Source of the DNA: Evansella sp041820985
Lineage (GTDB): Bacteria > Bacillota > Bacilli > Bacillales > Salisediminibacteriaceae
Direction: 5' to 3'
Assembly: GCF_041820985.1 (NCBI RefSeq)
Contig: NZ_JBGUAU010000021.1
Coordinates: forward strand, 26,111 to 90,110
Length of the DNA: 64,000 nucleotides
Shown piece by piece: positions 35,870-45,546 of this stretch. The translations under genes were made by a program, and so were the position numbers. The notes under the pieces are model-generated. The model worked only from the letters and a program-made list of their open reading frames with translations. It did not search any database and had not been told where the DNA came from. Numbering within the stretch: the first letter of the stretch is position 1; each line of letters starts with the position of its first letter.

Positions 35870-36000
35870 TAGTCTACGTGATCTCTAAATGTCTTGGATA
35901 TGCCGTGAAAAACCGTGTTTGATTGTGGTACCTACTTTAACTAACTTATTGTTTGAATTTCATTCTGCTCCCCACTAGCATCTTATCTACTATCAATCCC
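35870..36000 (+). repeat. Degenerate family A-like remnant
   Basis: Fragments resembling family A (atagtctacgtg, then aactaacttattgtttgaatttcattctgctccccac) lie between proI and the next gene. Similarity is patchy and the ends are not clear. Confidence 0.4.
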
Positions 36001-36064
36001 ACTCACATGACGATTCCAAAAAAATCAAAGGCGCTCCTGTTTAAAAACAGAAACGCCTTACTTA

Positions 36065-36757
36065 TTAACTAATATTCTCTAATTTCTTTTCAAGTTTTCT
36101 CAGTTTTACGATATCTTCATTAGACTTCTCAAATTGTTTTAGCTTTTTCTTTAAGCTCATTTTCGTCCAATGAGTTTCCGTAATACCACGCTGATTTATA
36201 TAAACTGCGAAGAAATCAATATTACCACTATCATATTTATTCTCATCGTCCATTACTTCAAAATATCGTTCAAATGCTTCCGTTAATGTTACATTCTCAG
36301 GAAGAAAATCTCCGTATTTCTCAAGACAAAGGTGGTAATTATTTTCTCTTAGCTTTGTTAAAAACGTATTTAAGAACGTCTCTTCGTTCCCAGTTAATTT
36401 ATAGCCTTTTTTCTCTAATAACGTTAAAAATACCTTGAACTCACGATTATAAAAGGTATACGTTTTACGCATTTCCTTCGTCATATTCATGTTGATACTC
36501 GAAGAACCTTCGGAGCGAGCATGCAACATGTTCAACAATGCCTTATAAGCCTCTGGTTTTAAAAGAAATGTAGGATGTACTGTCCTCAGGTACTTCTCTA
36601 CCCCTTCATTTAATAGACGCTGTTGCTCTGCTTCCTTTTCCATTCTTTCTAACTGTGCTTTTCTTTCTTGTTCTGCATACTCCATAATTCTTTGCTGTGT
36701 TTCTTGTGCCCACACAGCTCTTTTCGCTTCAAACTTCTTCACCAAGTTTTGAAACAT
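36065..36757 (-). CDS. Hypothetical coiled-coil protein (230 aa)
   Basis: A soluble protein that I do not recognise. The first 70 residues are charged and strongly helical (AKRAVWAQETQQRIMEYAEQ then ERKAQLERMEKEAEQQ), a probable coiled coil; a globular part follows with YTFYNREFKVFLTLLEKKGYKLTG and ends in KLRKLEKKLENIS. The start at 36757 is 8 nt after GGAGG; a longer frame upstream would add a hydrophobic stretch but has no ribosome site. It is a lone gene. Whether it is specific to this lineage cannot be told here. Confidence 0.75.
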   Translation of the reverse strand: MFQNLVKKFEAKRAVWAQETQQRIMEYAEQERKAQLERMEKEAEQQRLLNEGVEKYLRTVHPTFLLKPEAYKALLNMLHARSEGSSSINMNMTKEMRKTYTFYNREFKVFLTLLEKKGYKLTGNEETFLNTFLTKLRENNYHLCLEKYGDFLPENVTLTEAFERYFEVMDDENKYDSGNIDFFAVYINQRGITETHWTKMSLKKKLKQFEKSNEDIVKLRKLEKKLENIS

Positions 36758-37039
36758 GTGCCTCTCCTCCTTCCATAAATATCCGTTTATTCTTTTGCCA
36801 TATGAAGTGTAACACATAAGAAACAGAAATAAAATAGAGAATAATGAAAAAAACAAAAGAAATGTTACGTTTCTTTGTACATAATCACTTCATATACTAC
36901 TATATGATGATAAATGAAGTATTTTGGTGATAATTTCGCAGTAAAAAAACTACATTTTATTTTTCCAATAATAACTTTGGTGTTTTTCTCAAAACATGCT
37001 ACTCTTTAAAAAGAACTGTGCGAAAGTTGGTGCAAGTAA

Positions 37040-38317
37040 ATGAAATATGACGTTATTATTATCGGTGGTGGACCTGCTGGTTTAATGGCCGCAGTAGCGG
37101 CTGGTGAATATGGAGCAAAGGTTTTACTAGTTGATAAAGGAAATAAACTCGGAAGGAAGCTAGCCATATCTGGTGGTGGCCGCTGCAATGTAACAAACCG
37201 AGCTGCAGTAGAAAACATTATAGAAAATATTCCAGGAAATGGTCGCTTTATGTATAGTCCCTTTTCTGTCTTTAATAATGAAGATATTATTCAATTTTTT
37301 GAGAATCTAGGGATTAACTTGAAGGAAGAAGATCGTGGGAGAATGTTTCCCATTAACGATAAGGCAATAACAGTTGTAAATACTTTAATTGATAAAGTGA
37401 AAAGCTTAAAGGTTGAAATGAGAAAAGGGACAGAAGTAAAGAATGTTCTTTATGACCAGCATTTGAAACGAGTAAAAGGAATAAAATTGGTTTCAGGAGA
37501 AACGCTCGAAGCTCCGAATGTGATTATCGCTGTGGGGGGAAAATCCGTACCTCATACAGGTAGTACGGGAGATGGTTATCCATGGGCAAAAAAAGCTGGA
37601 CATACGATAACGGATCTTTATCCAACGGAAGTGCCGATTACAGCAAACGATACTTTTATCTCTTCCAAAGAGTTGCAAGGTCTCTCATTGAGGGATGTTC
37701 GATTGTCCGTTATAGATCCAAAAAAGGGCAAGCTAATAAAGTCTCATGAAGGGGATATGGTCTTTACTCATTTCGGTGTATCTGGTCCTATCGCTTTACG
37801 ATGTAGCCAGTATGTTGTGAAAGCGAAGAAGAAGTATGATGTGAAAAACGTACCGTTAGAGTTAGATATATTCCCTCAATTAAACGAAGAACAGGTACTT
37901 ATCGAAATAGAGAAATTGCTTGAAGAACATTCAAAGAAAGCAATAAAAAATGTTTTGAGTGGATGGATTCCTGAACGAATGATTCCTGTCGTTTTATCCG
38001 TATCAGGGATAGATTCATTGCTTGTAAAAACAGAGATATCAAAGGACTCCTTACGTTCGCTTGCTCACTCTATGAAAAGCTTCCCTCTGAATGCGACAGG
38101 TACTCTTTCCATCGAGAAAGCATTTGTTACCGGTGGCGGAGTATCTATTAAGGAAATTCAGCCGAAACGGATGGAATCTAAATTCATGAAAGGACTATTC
38201 TTCTGTGGTGAGGTGTTAGATATTCATGGATATACAGGTGGTTACAATATAACCGTAGCTTTTTCTACTGGGTATACTGCAGGACAAGCTGCTGCGATGA
38301 ATATGTGGGAAGAGTGA
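37040..38317 (+). CDS. ytfP: HI0933-like flavoprotein YtfP
   Basis: A 425-aa FAD-binding oxidoreductase. The N-terminal dinucleotide fold IIIGGGPAGLMAAVAAGEYGAKV is followed by the family signature GNKLGRKLAISGGGRCNVTN, VIIAVGGKSVPHTGSTGDGY, and the C-terminal GLFFCGEVLDIHGYTGGYNI that holds FAD. Relatives include BaiN; the substrate in Bacillus is unknown to me. The ribosome site is weak (GGTG). It keeps its place beside murJ and leuS in the B. subtilis order. Confidence 0.94.
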   Translation: MKYDVIIIGGGPAGLMAAVAAGEYGAKVLLVDKGNKLGRKLAISGGGRCNVTNRAAVENIIENIPGNGRFMYSPFSVFNNEDIIQFFENLGINLKEEDRGRMFPINDKAITVVNTLIDKVKSLKVEMRKGTEVKNVLYDQHLKRVKGIKLVSGETLEAPNVIIAVGGKSVPHTGSTGDGYPWAKKAGHTITDLYPTEVPITANDTFISSKELQGLSLRDVRLSVIDPKKGKLIKSHEGDMVFTHFGVSGPIALRCSQYVVKAKKKYDVKNVPLELDIFPQLNEEQVLIEIEKLLEEHSKKAIKNVLSGWIPERMIPVVLSVSGIDSLLVKTEISKDSLRSLAHSMKSFPLNATGTLSIEKAFVTGGGVSIKEIQPKRMESKFMKGLFFCGEVLDIHGYTGGYNITVAFSTGYTAGQAAAMNMWEE

Positions 38318-38345
38318 GTTTTTCCTTTCTATGTAATGAGAGATA

Positions 38346-38378
38346 GTGCCCCGAAAGCCTGAGCTTTTGGGGTACTTT
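38346..38378 (+). terminator. Terminator of ytfP
   Basis: gtgccccgaaagc pairs with gcttttggggtac, followed by tttcttt. Confidence 0.65.
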
Positions 38379-38439
38379 CTTTAAATAGACGTTGTCCATT
38401 TTCGCCCTCTAGCTCCCGTTTTCTCCCGGATTTAACCTG

Positions 38440-38481
38440 CGACTTTGGTAGGCGCTACTACGGTAGTGCCTACCAAAGTCG
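38440..38481. other. 19-bp hairpin with a TACG tetraloop
   Basis: cgactttggtaggcgctac (38440-38458) pairs with gtagtgcctaccaaagtcg (38463-38481), with a single G-T pair, closing on TACG between C and G. As RNA the loop would be C(UACG)G, one of the extra-stable UNCG class. No T run follows on either strand. Confidence 0.8.
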
Positions 38482-38511
38482 TACCTATCAGCCACAAAAC
38501 CTACCCTACAC

Positions 38512-38562
38512 AAAAAAGGCTCCTCCAATATAATCATTCGCATGACCTTTTGAAGAAGCCTT
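38512..38562 (-). terminator. Terminator of leuS
   Basis: ggctcctccaa (38518-38528) pairs with ttgaagaagcc (38550-38560) with wobble pairs. TTTTTT follows on the minus strand. Confidence 0.8.
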
Positions 38563-38590
38563 ATTTTATTATCTTAAGAAAATCAAGGAA

Positions 38591-41008
38591 CTAATTAGCT
38601 ACAATATTAACCAACTTCCCTGGTACTGCAATAACCTTGCGCACCGTCTTCCCTTCAATCTCTTCTTTAATTTTATCAAGCTCCATTGCCTTTTCTTGCA
38701 ACACTTCTTTACTTGCATCTTTCGCAATTACTAGCTTAGCACGAAGCTTGCCATTCACCTGAACAACTACTTCTACTTCGTTTTGTACTAATAACGTTTC
38801 ATCGAACACTGGCCATGTTTGATATGCAATCGTATCGGAATGTCCTAATTTACTCCAAAGCTCTTCACTCATATGTGGTGCGATTGGAGAAAGAAGTTTT
38901 ACAAAACCTTCTAATTGAGACTTAGAAAGTTGCTCTTGCTTGTATGCTTCATTTACAAATACCATCATTTGTGAAATAGCTGTATTAAAACGTAAGCCTT
39001 CGAAGTCCTCTGTTACCTTTTTCACCGTTTGGTGATAGGTACGAGTCATCTCAGCTGAAACCTCTCCATCGATTACCTTTGGAGTTAAATTTCCTTCATC
39101 AGTAACAATTAGTCTCCAAACTCTGTCTAGGAATCGACGAGCTCCGTCCAATCCATTTGTGCTCCAGGCGATGGATGCATCAAGCGGACCCATGAACATT
39201 TCATATAGACGTAATGTATCCGCTCCATGAGTTTCCGTAATATCATCAGGATTTACAACATTCCCTTTTGATTTACTCATTTTTTCGTTATTTTCACCAA
39301 GAATCATTCCTTGGTTATATAGCTTTTGGAACGGTTCCTTCGTTGATACTACTCCAATATCATAAAGAACCTTATGCCAAAAACGAGCGTAAAGAAGGTG
39401 TAATACCGCGTGCTCTGCTCCACCAATGTATATATCCACTGGTAACCACCGCTTTAATAATTCAGGGTCTGCAAGCTGCTCCTCATTTGTTGGATCAATG
39501 TAACGAAGGTAATACCAGCAGCTACCTGCCCATTGTGGCATCGTATTCGTTTCACGACGGCCTTTTTTCCCAGTTTCAGGATCCGTGACATATAACCAGT
39601 CTTCGGCATTCGCCAAAGGAGATTCTCCCGTACCTGATGGTTTAAATTCATCAAGGTCTGGAAGCACTAATGGTAATTCTTCTTCCGGAACTGTTTTCAT
39701 CGTACCATCTTCAAAATGGATAACAGGAATTGGCTCTCCCCAATATCTTTGACGACTAAATAACCAATCACGTAGTCGATATGTTACTTTCTTTTGACCT
39801 CGGTTATTTTCCTCTAACCATGCAATCATTTTCGTAATAGCCTCTGCATTTTCAAGTCCATCTAAAAACTCAGAGTTTACATGAGGTCCATCTCCAGCAA
39901 AAGCCTCCATCGAAATGTCTCCCCCAGATACAACTTCCTTAATTGGAAGATCAAATGTTTTCGCAAACTCATAGTCCCGTTCATCATGCCCTGGAACTGC
40001 CATGATAGCACCAGTACCATAATTCACTAAGACGTAATCAGCTATCCAGATTGGAACCTGCTCCCCTGATACTGGATTTACTGCGTAAGCTCCAGTAAAT
40101 ACTCCTGTTTTCTCCTTCGCTAGTTCTGTTCTCTCTAAATCGCTTTTCGTAGCAACTTTTTTTCGGTACTCTTCCACTGCTGCTTTTTGATCTTCAGTCG
40201 TAATTTCAGACACTAATTTATGCTCTGGGGCTAACACCATATAGGTTGCACCAAAAAGTGTATCCGGTCGAGTCGTGAAAACAGTAATAGAATCATCTCT
40301 TCCTTCTACATCGAACTGAACATCTGCACCTTCTGAACGACCGATCCAGTTTCTTTGCATATCCTTTAAACTTTCAGGCCAATCTAGTTCTTCCAAATCT
40401 TCTAAGAGACGATCCGCATAGGCTGTAATCTTTAACATCCATTGCTTCATAGGACGTCGTTCAACGGGATGACCTCCGCGCTCACTTTTTCCATCGATAA
40501 CTTCTTCGTTCGCTAATACCGTACCTAAGGCAGGGCACCAGTTAACTGCAACTTCATCAATGTATGCTAGTCCTTTGTTATAAAGCTGAATAAATATCCA
40601 TTGTGTCCACTTATAATATTTTTCGTCCGTCGTGTTTACTTCACGATCCCAATCATACGAAAAACCAAGGGATTTAATTTGTCTACGAAATGTATCAATA
40701 TTTTCATGAGTGAATTCACGTGGGTGATTCCCTGTATCTAAAGCATATTGCTCAGCAGGTAATCCAAAAGCATCCCACCCCATAGGATGAAGTACATTGT
40801 ATCCTTGCATCCGTTTCATACGCGATAAGATATCTGTTGCAGTGTAACTTACCGGATGTCCTACATGTAACCCTGCTCCAGATGGATAAGGAAACATGTC
40901 TAATGCGTAAAACTTCTCTTTCGTTGCATCCTCAGTCATTTTAAATGTTTTGTTTTCTTCCCAAAATTTTTGCCATTTTGGTTCCACTTGTTTGTGGTCA
41001 AATGTCAT
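38591..41008 (-). CDS. leuS: Leucyl-tRNA synthetase
   Basis: LeuS charges tRNA-Leu. The 805-aa protein is of usual bacterial length. The class I HIGH signature is in PYPSGAGLHVGHP (about residues 40-52), the KMSKS loop in EKMSKSKGNVVNP, the CP1 editing domain lies around FTTRPDTLFGATYMV, and the C-terminal anticodon domain ends in KLVNIVAN. The ATG at 41008 is preferred to a TTG two codons upstream because AGGAGG is 8 nt before the ATG. Expression is controlled by the T-box leader upstream. Confidence 0.98.
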   Translation of the reverse strand: MTFDHKQVEPKWQKFWEENKTFKMTEDATKEKFYALDMFPYPSGAGLHVGHPVSYTATDILSRMKRMQGYNVLHPMGWDAFGLPAEQYALDTGNHPREFTHENIDTFRRQIKSLGFSYDWDREVNTTDEKYYKWTQWIFIQLYNKGLAYIDEVAVNWCPALGTVLANEEVIDGKSERGGHPVERRPMKQWMLKITAYADRLLEDLEELDWPESLKDMQRNWIGRSEGADVQFDVEGRDDSITVFTTRPDTLFGATYMVLAPEHKLVSEITTEDQKAAVEEYRKKVATKSDLERTELAKEKTGVFTGAYAVNPVSGEQVPIWIADYVLVNYGTGAIMAVPGHDERDYEFAKTFDLPIKEVVSGGDISMEAFAGDGPHVNSEFLDGLENAEAITKMIAWLEENNRGQKKVTYRLRDWLFSRQRYWGEPIPVIHFEDGTMKTVPEEELPLVLPDLDEFKPSGTGESPLANAEDWLYVTDPETGKKGRRETNTMPQWAGSCWYYLRYIDPTNEEQLADPELLKRWLPVDIYIGGAEHAVLHLLYARFWHKVLYDIGVVSTKEPFQKLYNQGMILGENNEKMSKSKGNVVNPDDITETHGADTLRLYEMFMGPLDASIAWSTNGLDGARRFLDRVWRLIVTDEGNLTPKVIDGEVSAEMTRTYHQTVKKVTEDFEGLRFNTAISQMMVFVNEAYKQEQLSKSQLEGFVKLLSPIAPHMSEELWSKLGHSDTIAYQTWPVFDETLLVQNEVEVVVQVNGKLRAKLVIAKDASKEVLQEKAMELDKIKEEIEGKTVRKVIAVPGKLVNIVAN

Positions 41009-41091
41009 CGTCAAAACCTCCTATATGATTATCTAAAGACGACGTAAATCCGGTTTAGTACGGTCCTTACGTTTACGCTTTACTGTACCAA

Positions 41092-41385
41092 AATACAAAA
41101 AGCCTCCCATCCCTAGTGTTATCAAGGGACGAGAGGCTGAATATATCCTTCCCGCGGTACCACCCACGTTAGCGCTCCATATCTGAACGCTCGCTCACAC
41201 CTGTAACGTAGGCTTTACGTCAAAGATTACTAAGGTTCGTCTGGATAACCTGTTCCTCTTTGCAATTCCAAGGTGAGTTCATCAATCATTATGGTTAACT
41301 TTCACCAACCGTTAACTCTCTGACACATCATGATTCATTACTAGTCCTTGTCGTCATCTTTCGACTTATTAATAATTGTAATTAC
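41092..41385 (-). promoter_or_regulatory. Leucine T-box riboswitch of leuS
   Basis: The minus strand carries the T-box consensus GGGTGGTACCGCGGGAA (41149-41165), the bulge that pairs with the tRNA acceptor end. It is followed by a terminator, agcctctcgtccct with agggatgggaggct and a T run (41095-41138). In the specifier loop region the triplet CTC (41275-41277 on the complement, within GAACTCACC) matches a leucine codon. Uncharged tRNA-Leu would stabilise the antiterminator and let leuS be made. Confidence 0.95.
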
Positions 41386-41390
41386 TTGCT

Positions 41391-41419
41391 ATTGTATTCA
41401 TGCTACATGCAAGTGTCAA
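41391..41419 (-). promoter_or_regulatory. Sigma-A promoter of leuS
   Basis: On the minus strand TTGACA (41419-41414) and TACAAT (41396-41391) are separated by 17 nt, just before the T-box leader. Confidence 0.85.
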
Positions 41420-41469
41420 GCATGATTATCATTATTTTGTACATTTTTCCAAACAATTAAACATAGAAA

Positions 41470-42687
41470 CTAGGAAGCACGAGACTCCACTTTTTTTCTT
41501 GAAAAAGTTTGACCTTCTATTTTTCGATCAAATAGAGCTGTAGTTACGATCGGAATAACAAACATCGCTGCTAAAACATAGAATAATACAGACATACCAT
41601 AAATATCAGCCAATAAGCCTCCGAAGAACGGTCCAATTAATCTTCCACCAGTTCCAATACTATTTACTATCCCCTGATAAAAGCCTGCTTTCCCCTCTGG
41701 TGCCAATTGATGAGCTATCGTAGGGATCGCTGGCCATACAAACATTTCACCAAGCGTCAAAATGATCATCGCCACTAGAAATGCTGTAAAAATCTCTGCT
41801 TTTGACAAAACTAAGTAGGCACATGAAAAAATAACAATTCCTACATAAATTTGCGCTTTTAGTGAAGTAAACCATCGAACAATAAAGAATTTAACGAAAG
41901 GCTGACAAAAAACAATCATTCCCCCATTAATTGTCCAAAGCAAACTATATTGACTTAATGGAATTCCAAGGTTTTGTGTATGTACGGAAATGGTAGAAGC
42001 CCATTGTGTATAGGCAACCCAACAAATGAGGAAACCAATACATAAAACGATAAGTGCATTAAACCTCTTTCTATTTTCCACCACAGCTCCTTGTTCAAAT
42101 ACATTTGTAGTAGTACCTGCTTCTCTTTTTGGTTGCAAATCTTTAAAAAAGAATAAAACGATAATAAAGAAAACAACGTACATTAGTCCATTACCAAAAA
42201 AAACAAAGTCAAAACGAAGGCTTGCTAGAAACCCTCCAATTGCAGCACCTGTTGCAACGCCCACATTTTGAGCCACATACATGGCATTGAATGGCTTACG
42301 TCCACCTTCTGGCCAAACGGCACCTGCCATCGCATACATACAAGGAACCATCAATCCAGCTCCGAAGCCAAGCCCCATTAAAAGAGCAACATAAGCTATG
42401 AACGATTCGTGTAACATCGCTAAAATAAAGGCACTACTTGTAGTAATGGAGAGCCCCATGATTATCGTACGAAAACCACCAATTTTATCAAATAGTTTTC
42501 CTCCAATTAAGTTACCGATTATACCTGCAGCCCCATTGGACATAAGGACTAATCCAGCAATGGTTAACGGTTGACCTAATTCTTGACTTATATAAATTGT
42601 ATTTAAAGGCCATAAAAAAGACGCCCCAGTGACGTTAATAGCCATTCCTATAACAAGTAACCAAATTGCTTTTGGCATTTTAGGCAT
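41470..42687 (-). CDS. yttB: MFS transporter YttB
   Basis: A 405-aa major facilitator protein with 12 predicted membrane helices and the motif A-like loop GGKLFDKIGGFRTI between helices 2 and 3, repeated as GGLLADIYGMSV in the second half. It is a drug- or metabolite-exporter-like member; the substrate is unknown. AAGGAGG stands 6 nt before ATG. It lies upstream of leuS in the same direction, but the T-box and promoter separate the two. Confidence 0.87.
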   Translation of the reverse strand: MPKMPKAIWLLVIGMAINVTGASFLWPLNTIYISQELGQPLTIAGLVLMSNGAAGIIGNLIGGKLFDKIGGFRTIIMGLSITTSSAFILAMLHESFIAYVALLMGLGFGAGLMVPCMYAMAGAVWPEGGRKPFNAMYVAQNVGVATGAAIGGFLASLRFDFVFFGNGLMYVVFFIIVLFFFKDLQPKREAGTTTNVFEQGAVVENRKRFNALIVLCIGFLICWVAYTQWASTISVHTQNLGIPLSQYSLLWTINGGMIVFCQPFVKFFIVRWFTSLKAQIYVGIVIFSCAYLVLSKAEIFTAFLVAMIILTLGEMFVWPAIPTIAHQLAPEGKAGFYQGIVNSIGTGGRLIGPFFGGLLADIYGMSVLFYVLAAMFVIPIVTTALFDRKIEGQTFSRKKVESRAS

Positions 42688-42937
42688 GAAGATCCTCCTT
42701 ATTTCGATTCTCTAAGTAAATAGTATGTCATGTTAGGTATTTTATCAATAAATTTTATTTATCAGTTCTCGTCTAGGAGTGACGTATGGTATGGAGTGAA
42801 ATAGATCTCATCTAATCATGGTGTGAAGTGATAATTCCCTACAATATATTTCCACACCTCCCTCCAAAATGACTATGACAGCAATATTAATGTATGATAG
42901 GATTGGAAAAGATTATTTGAAAGCAGGGGAGAAAAGG

Positions 42938-43954
42938 ATGATAGACTTAAGAAGCGATACAGTGACAAAGCCTTCAGAACAAATGAGACAGCTTATGGCT
43001 CAAGCCATTGTTGGAGATGATGTTTACGGTGAAGACCCAACTGTAAATGAGTTAGAAACTTATGGAGCACAATTATTTGGAAAAGAAGCCGCACTTTTTG
43101 TTACTAGTGGTACACAAGGAAACCAAGCGGCTGTATTAGCACATTCACGTCCTGGACAAGAAATTATCATGGACAAGGACGCTCATTTATTCCTATATGA
43201 AGGAGCAGCTATTGCAGCATTTGCTGGCGTGCAACCTCGGATTCTCCCTCACGAGTTCGGTAAAATGAAGGTAGATGATATAGAAGAAGCTATCCGGGCT
43301 GAAGATATTCATTGCCCTGAAACAGCACTCATCTGGTTAGAGAATTCTCATAACCGAAGTGGAGGGTCTGTTTTACCAATTGCTTATCTAAAAGAAGTGT
43401 ATGAACTGGCTCAAACGTACAGAATTCCAGTCCATATGGATGGAGCTAGGATCTTCAATGCGGCTGTTGCAACTAATACATCTGTTAAAGAAATGGCAAA
43501 CTATGCAGACTCCATTCAGTTTTGCTTGTCAAAAGGTCTTGGAGCACCTGTTGGATCACTTCTTGTTGGAGAAAAATCATTCATAGACATAGCAAGAAAG
43601 AAGAGAAAAATGCTTGGTGGCGGATTAAGACAAGCTGGAGTTATTGCAGCCCCTGGATTATACGCACTAAAAACAGGTGTTACGAGACTGCAAGAAGATC
43701 ATGAAAATGCGAAACTGCTTGCTAGCGCATTAGGAGAGTACACAGAATTAGAGATTATAAATCCTGTAGATACGAACATCATTTTAGCAGATACCACAAA
43801 GAGCGGTAAAACATCAGCTGAGTGGTTAAAGCTACTAAAAGATAATAATATTCTTGCTGTGTCTTTTTCACCAACAATTCTCCGTTTTACAACACACGTA
43901 GATATCAGCAAAAAAAATATAGATGAAGTGATTACTATTCTTCAAAAATTATGA
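42938..43954 (+). CDS. ltaE: Low-specificity L-threonine aldolase
   Basis: A 338-aa PLP enzyme that splits threonine or allo-threonine to glycine and acetaldehyde. The N-terminal MIDLRSDTVTKPSEQMRQ is the family opening. The PLP Lys is in QFCLSKGLGAPVGS and the PLP-contacting Asp is in PVHMDGARIFNA. The ATG at 42938 is chosen because GGGGAG lies 6 nt upstream and the family starts there; an in-frame extension upstream is not supported. It is followed by ytqA after 26 nt and may be cotranscribed. Confidence 0.93.
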   Translation: MIDLRSDTVTKPSEQMRQLMAQAIVGDDVYGEDPTVNELETYGAQLFGKEAALFVTSGTQGNQAAVLAHSRPGQEIIMDKDAHLFLYEGAAIAAFAGVQPRILPHEFGKMKVDDIEEAIRAEDIHCPETALIWLENSHNRSGGSVLPIAYLKEVYELAQTYRIPVHMDGARIFNAAVATNTSVKEMANYADSIQFCLSKGLGAPVGSLLVGEKSFIDIARKKRKMLGGGLRQAGVIAAPGLYALKTGVTRLQEDHENAKLLASALGEYTELEIINPVDTNIILADTTKSGKTSAEWLKLLKDNNILAVSFSPTILRFTTHVDISKKNIDEVITILQKL

Positions 43955-43980
43955 TTGGTTGAAAGGAAGTTCGTATTACT

Positions 43981-44943
43981 ATGAAAGAGCAAATCCCAAC
44001 TTTTTTTGGTGAAAAACGATATTACACTTGGAATAATCATTTACGGAGTCAATTTGGAGAAAAAATCTTTAAGGTGCCATTAGATGGGGGCTTCGATTGC
44101 CCGAATCGAGATGGAAAAGTTGCACATGGAGGTTGTACTTTCTGTAGTGAACGGGGCTCTGGTGACTTTGCTGGAGATCGAAAAGATGACCTCGTTACCC
44201 AATTCACTACAATAAAGGAAAAGCTACACCAAAAATGGAAGTCAGGAAAATATATCGGTTATTTCCAAGCTTATACAAATACCTATGCACCAGTAGAACA
44301 ACTTCGAGAAATGTTTGAAGTTATTCTTGAACAAGAAGATGTTGTAGGGCTTTCTATTGCAACAAGACCAGATTGTCTTCCAGATGATGTTGTGGAATAT
44401 TTAGCTGAATTAAATCAACGAACGTATTTGTGGGTAGAGTTAGGCCTACAAACTGTGCATGAAAGAACAGCAAACCTAATCAATCGTGCCCATGACTATC
44501 AATGTTATGTAGACGGCGTGGAAAAGCTTAGGAAACATAATATTCGTATTTGTTCCCACATCATTAATGGGCTTCCATTAGAAACGAATGAAATGATGCT
44601 TGAAACCGCGAAAGAAGTGGCAAAGCTAGATGTTCAAGGGATAAAAATACATCTATTACACTTGTTGAAGAAAACCCCAATGGTAAAGCAATATGAAAAA
44701 GGCTTACTACAGTTTATGAGTGCAGAAGATTATATCCAGCTTGTCTGTGACCAACTAGAAGTTCTTCCTCCTTCTATGGTGATTCACCGACTAACTGGAG
44801 ATGGACCAGCGGATTTAATGATAGGTCCTATGTGGAGTTTAAATAAGTGGCAAGTTTTAAACGGTATTGATTCAGAGCTAAAGAATCGGAACAGTTGGCA
44901 AGGAAAATACTACACAGAGGTAAAAGGAGCTATTCTAAAATGA
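43981..44943 (+). CDS. ytqA: Radical SAM protein YtqA (tRNA wobble uridine modification)
   Basis: A 320-aa radical SAM protein of the TIGR01212 group. The cluster-binding cysteines are in FDCPNRDGKVAHGGCTFC, where the first Cys is unusually far from the CxxC pair, a family trait. YtqA was recently proposed to act in converting cmnm5-type wobble uridines toward mnm5s2U in Gram-positive tRNAs (name MnmL), working with the product of the next gene. Its stop overlaps the next start as ATGA, so the two are translationally coupled. Confidence 0.93.
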   Translation: MKEQIPTFFGEKRYYTWNNHLRSQFGEKIFKVPLDGGFDCPNRDGKVAHGGCTFCSERGSGDFAGDRKDDLVTQFTTIKEKLHQKWKSGKYIGYFQAYTNTYAPVEQLREMFEVILEQEDVVGLSIATRPDCLPDDVVEYLAELNQRTYLWVELGLQTVHERTANLINRAHDYQCYVDGVEKLRKHNIRICSHIINGLPLETNEMMLETAKEVAKLDVQGIKIHLLHLLKKTPMVKQYEKGLLQFMSAEDYIQLVCDQLEVLPPSMVIHRLTGDGPADLMIGPMWSLNKWQVLNGIDSELKNRNSWQGKYYTEVKGAILK

Positions 44944-45512
44944 GGCTGTTAGGTATTCTTCCTTTTGCGAGAGAGCTTTTAACAAGAGCTGTGTACCACG
45001 GTGACATTGTAGTGGATGGCACCGCTGGTAATGGTCACGATACATTATTTTTAGCAAACTTAGTTGGAGAACACGGGAAAGTATATAGCTTTGATATTCA
45101 AACTACCGCCATTGATGCGACTCGAAAAAGGCTTTCGGACCATCAAGTATTGGATAGAGTAGAGCTGATTCATGACGGACATGAAAACATAGATAAACAC
45201 TTCTTACCGGATCATGCTCAACAGGTAGCCGGGGCTATTTTTAATTTAGGGTACTTTCCTGGTGGAGATAAAGAAATTGTTACTACTGCAGAAACAACGA
45301 TATCCGCGATACAACAACTATTACACTCTTTAAAAAAAGAAGGAATATTAGTACTTGTCGTTTATCATGGTCATCCAGAAGGACAAAAAGAACGAGATGA
45401 ACTGTTACCATTTGTTCAAAGCCTTCCTCAAGAACAATATCATGTATTGCAATATGGATTTACGAATCAAAGAAATAATCCACCGTTCATTATTGCTATT
45501 GAAAAAAGATAG
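44940..45512 (+). CDS. mnmM: tRNA 5-aminomethyl-2-thiouridine methyltransferase MnmM (YtqB)
   Basis: A 190-aa class I SAM methyltransferase. SAM motif I is VVDGTAGNGHDTLFLA (about residues 22-37), and the GAIFNLGYFPGGDK segment is the family's substrate-side signature. B. subtilis YtqB has been shown to perform the last methylation of mnm5s2U in tRNA. The ATG at 44940 overlaps the ytqA stop (ATGA) and has AAGGAG about 10 nt upstream; a longer frame inside ytqA is rejected. Confidence 0.93.
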   Translation: MRLLGILPFARELLTRAVYHGDIVVDGTAGNGHDTLFLANLVGEHGKVYSFDIQTTAIDATRKRLSDHQVLDRVELIHDGHENIDKHFLPDHAQQVAGAIFNLGYFPGGDKEIVTTAETTISAIQQLLHSLKKEGILVLVVYHGHPEGQKERDELLPFVQSLPQEQYHVLQYGFTNQRNNPPFIIAIEKR

Positions 45513-45546
45513 AAAGAGTAGCGTGAAAACTGTCACGCTACTCTTT
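45513..45546 (+). terminator. Bidirectional terminator between mnmM and ytpB
   Basis: aaagagtagcgtga pairs perfectly with tcacgctactcttt around a 6-nt loop, with T and A runs at either side. Confidence 0.9.

Noticed and set aside
38440..38481. Strong hairpin as the leuS or ytfP terminator
   Set aside because: No T run on either strand, and better terminators lie on each side.
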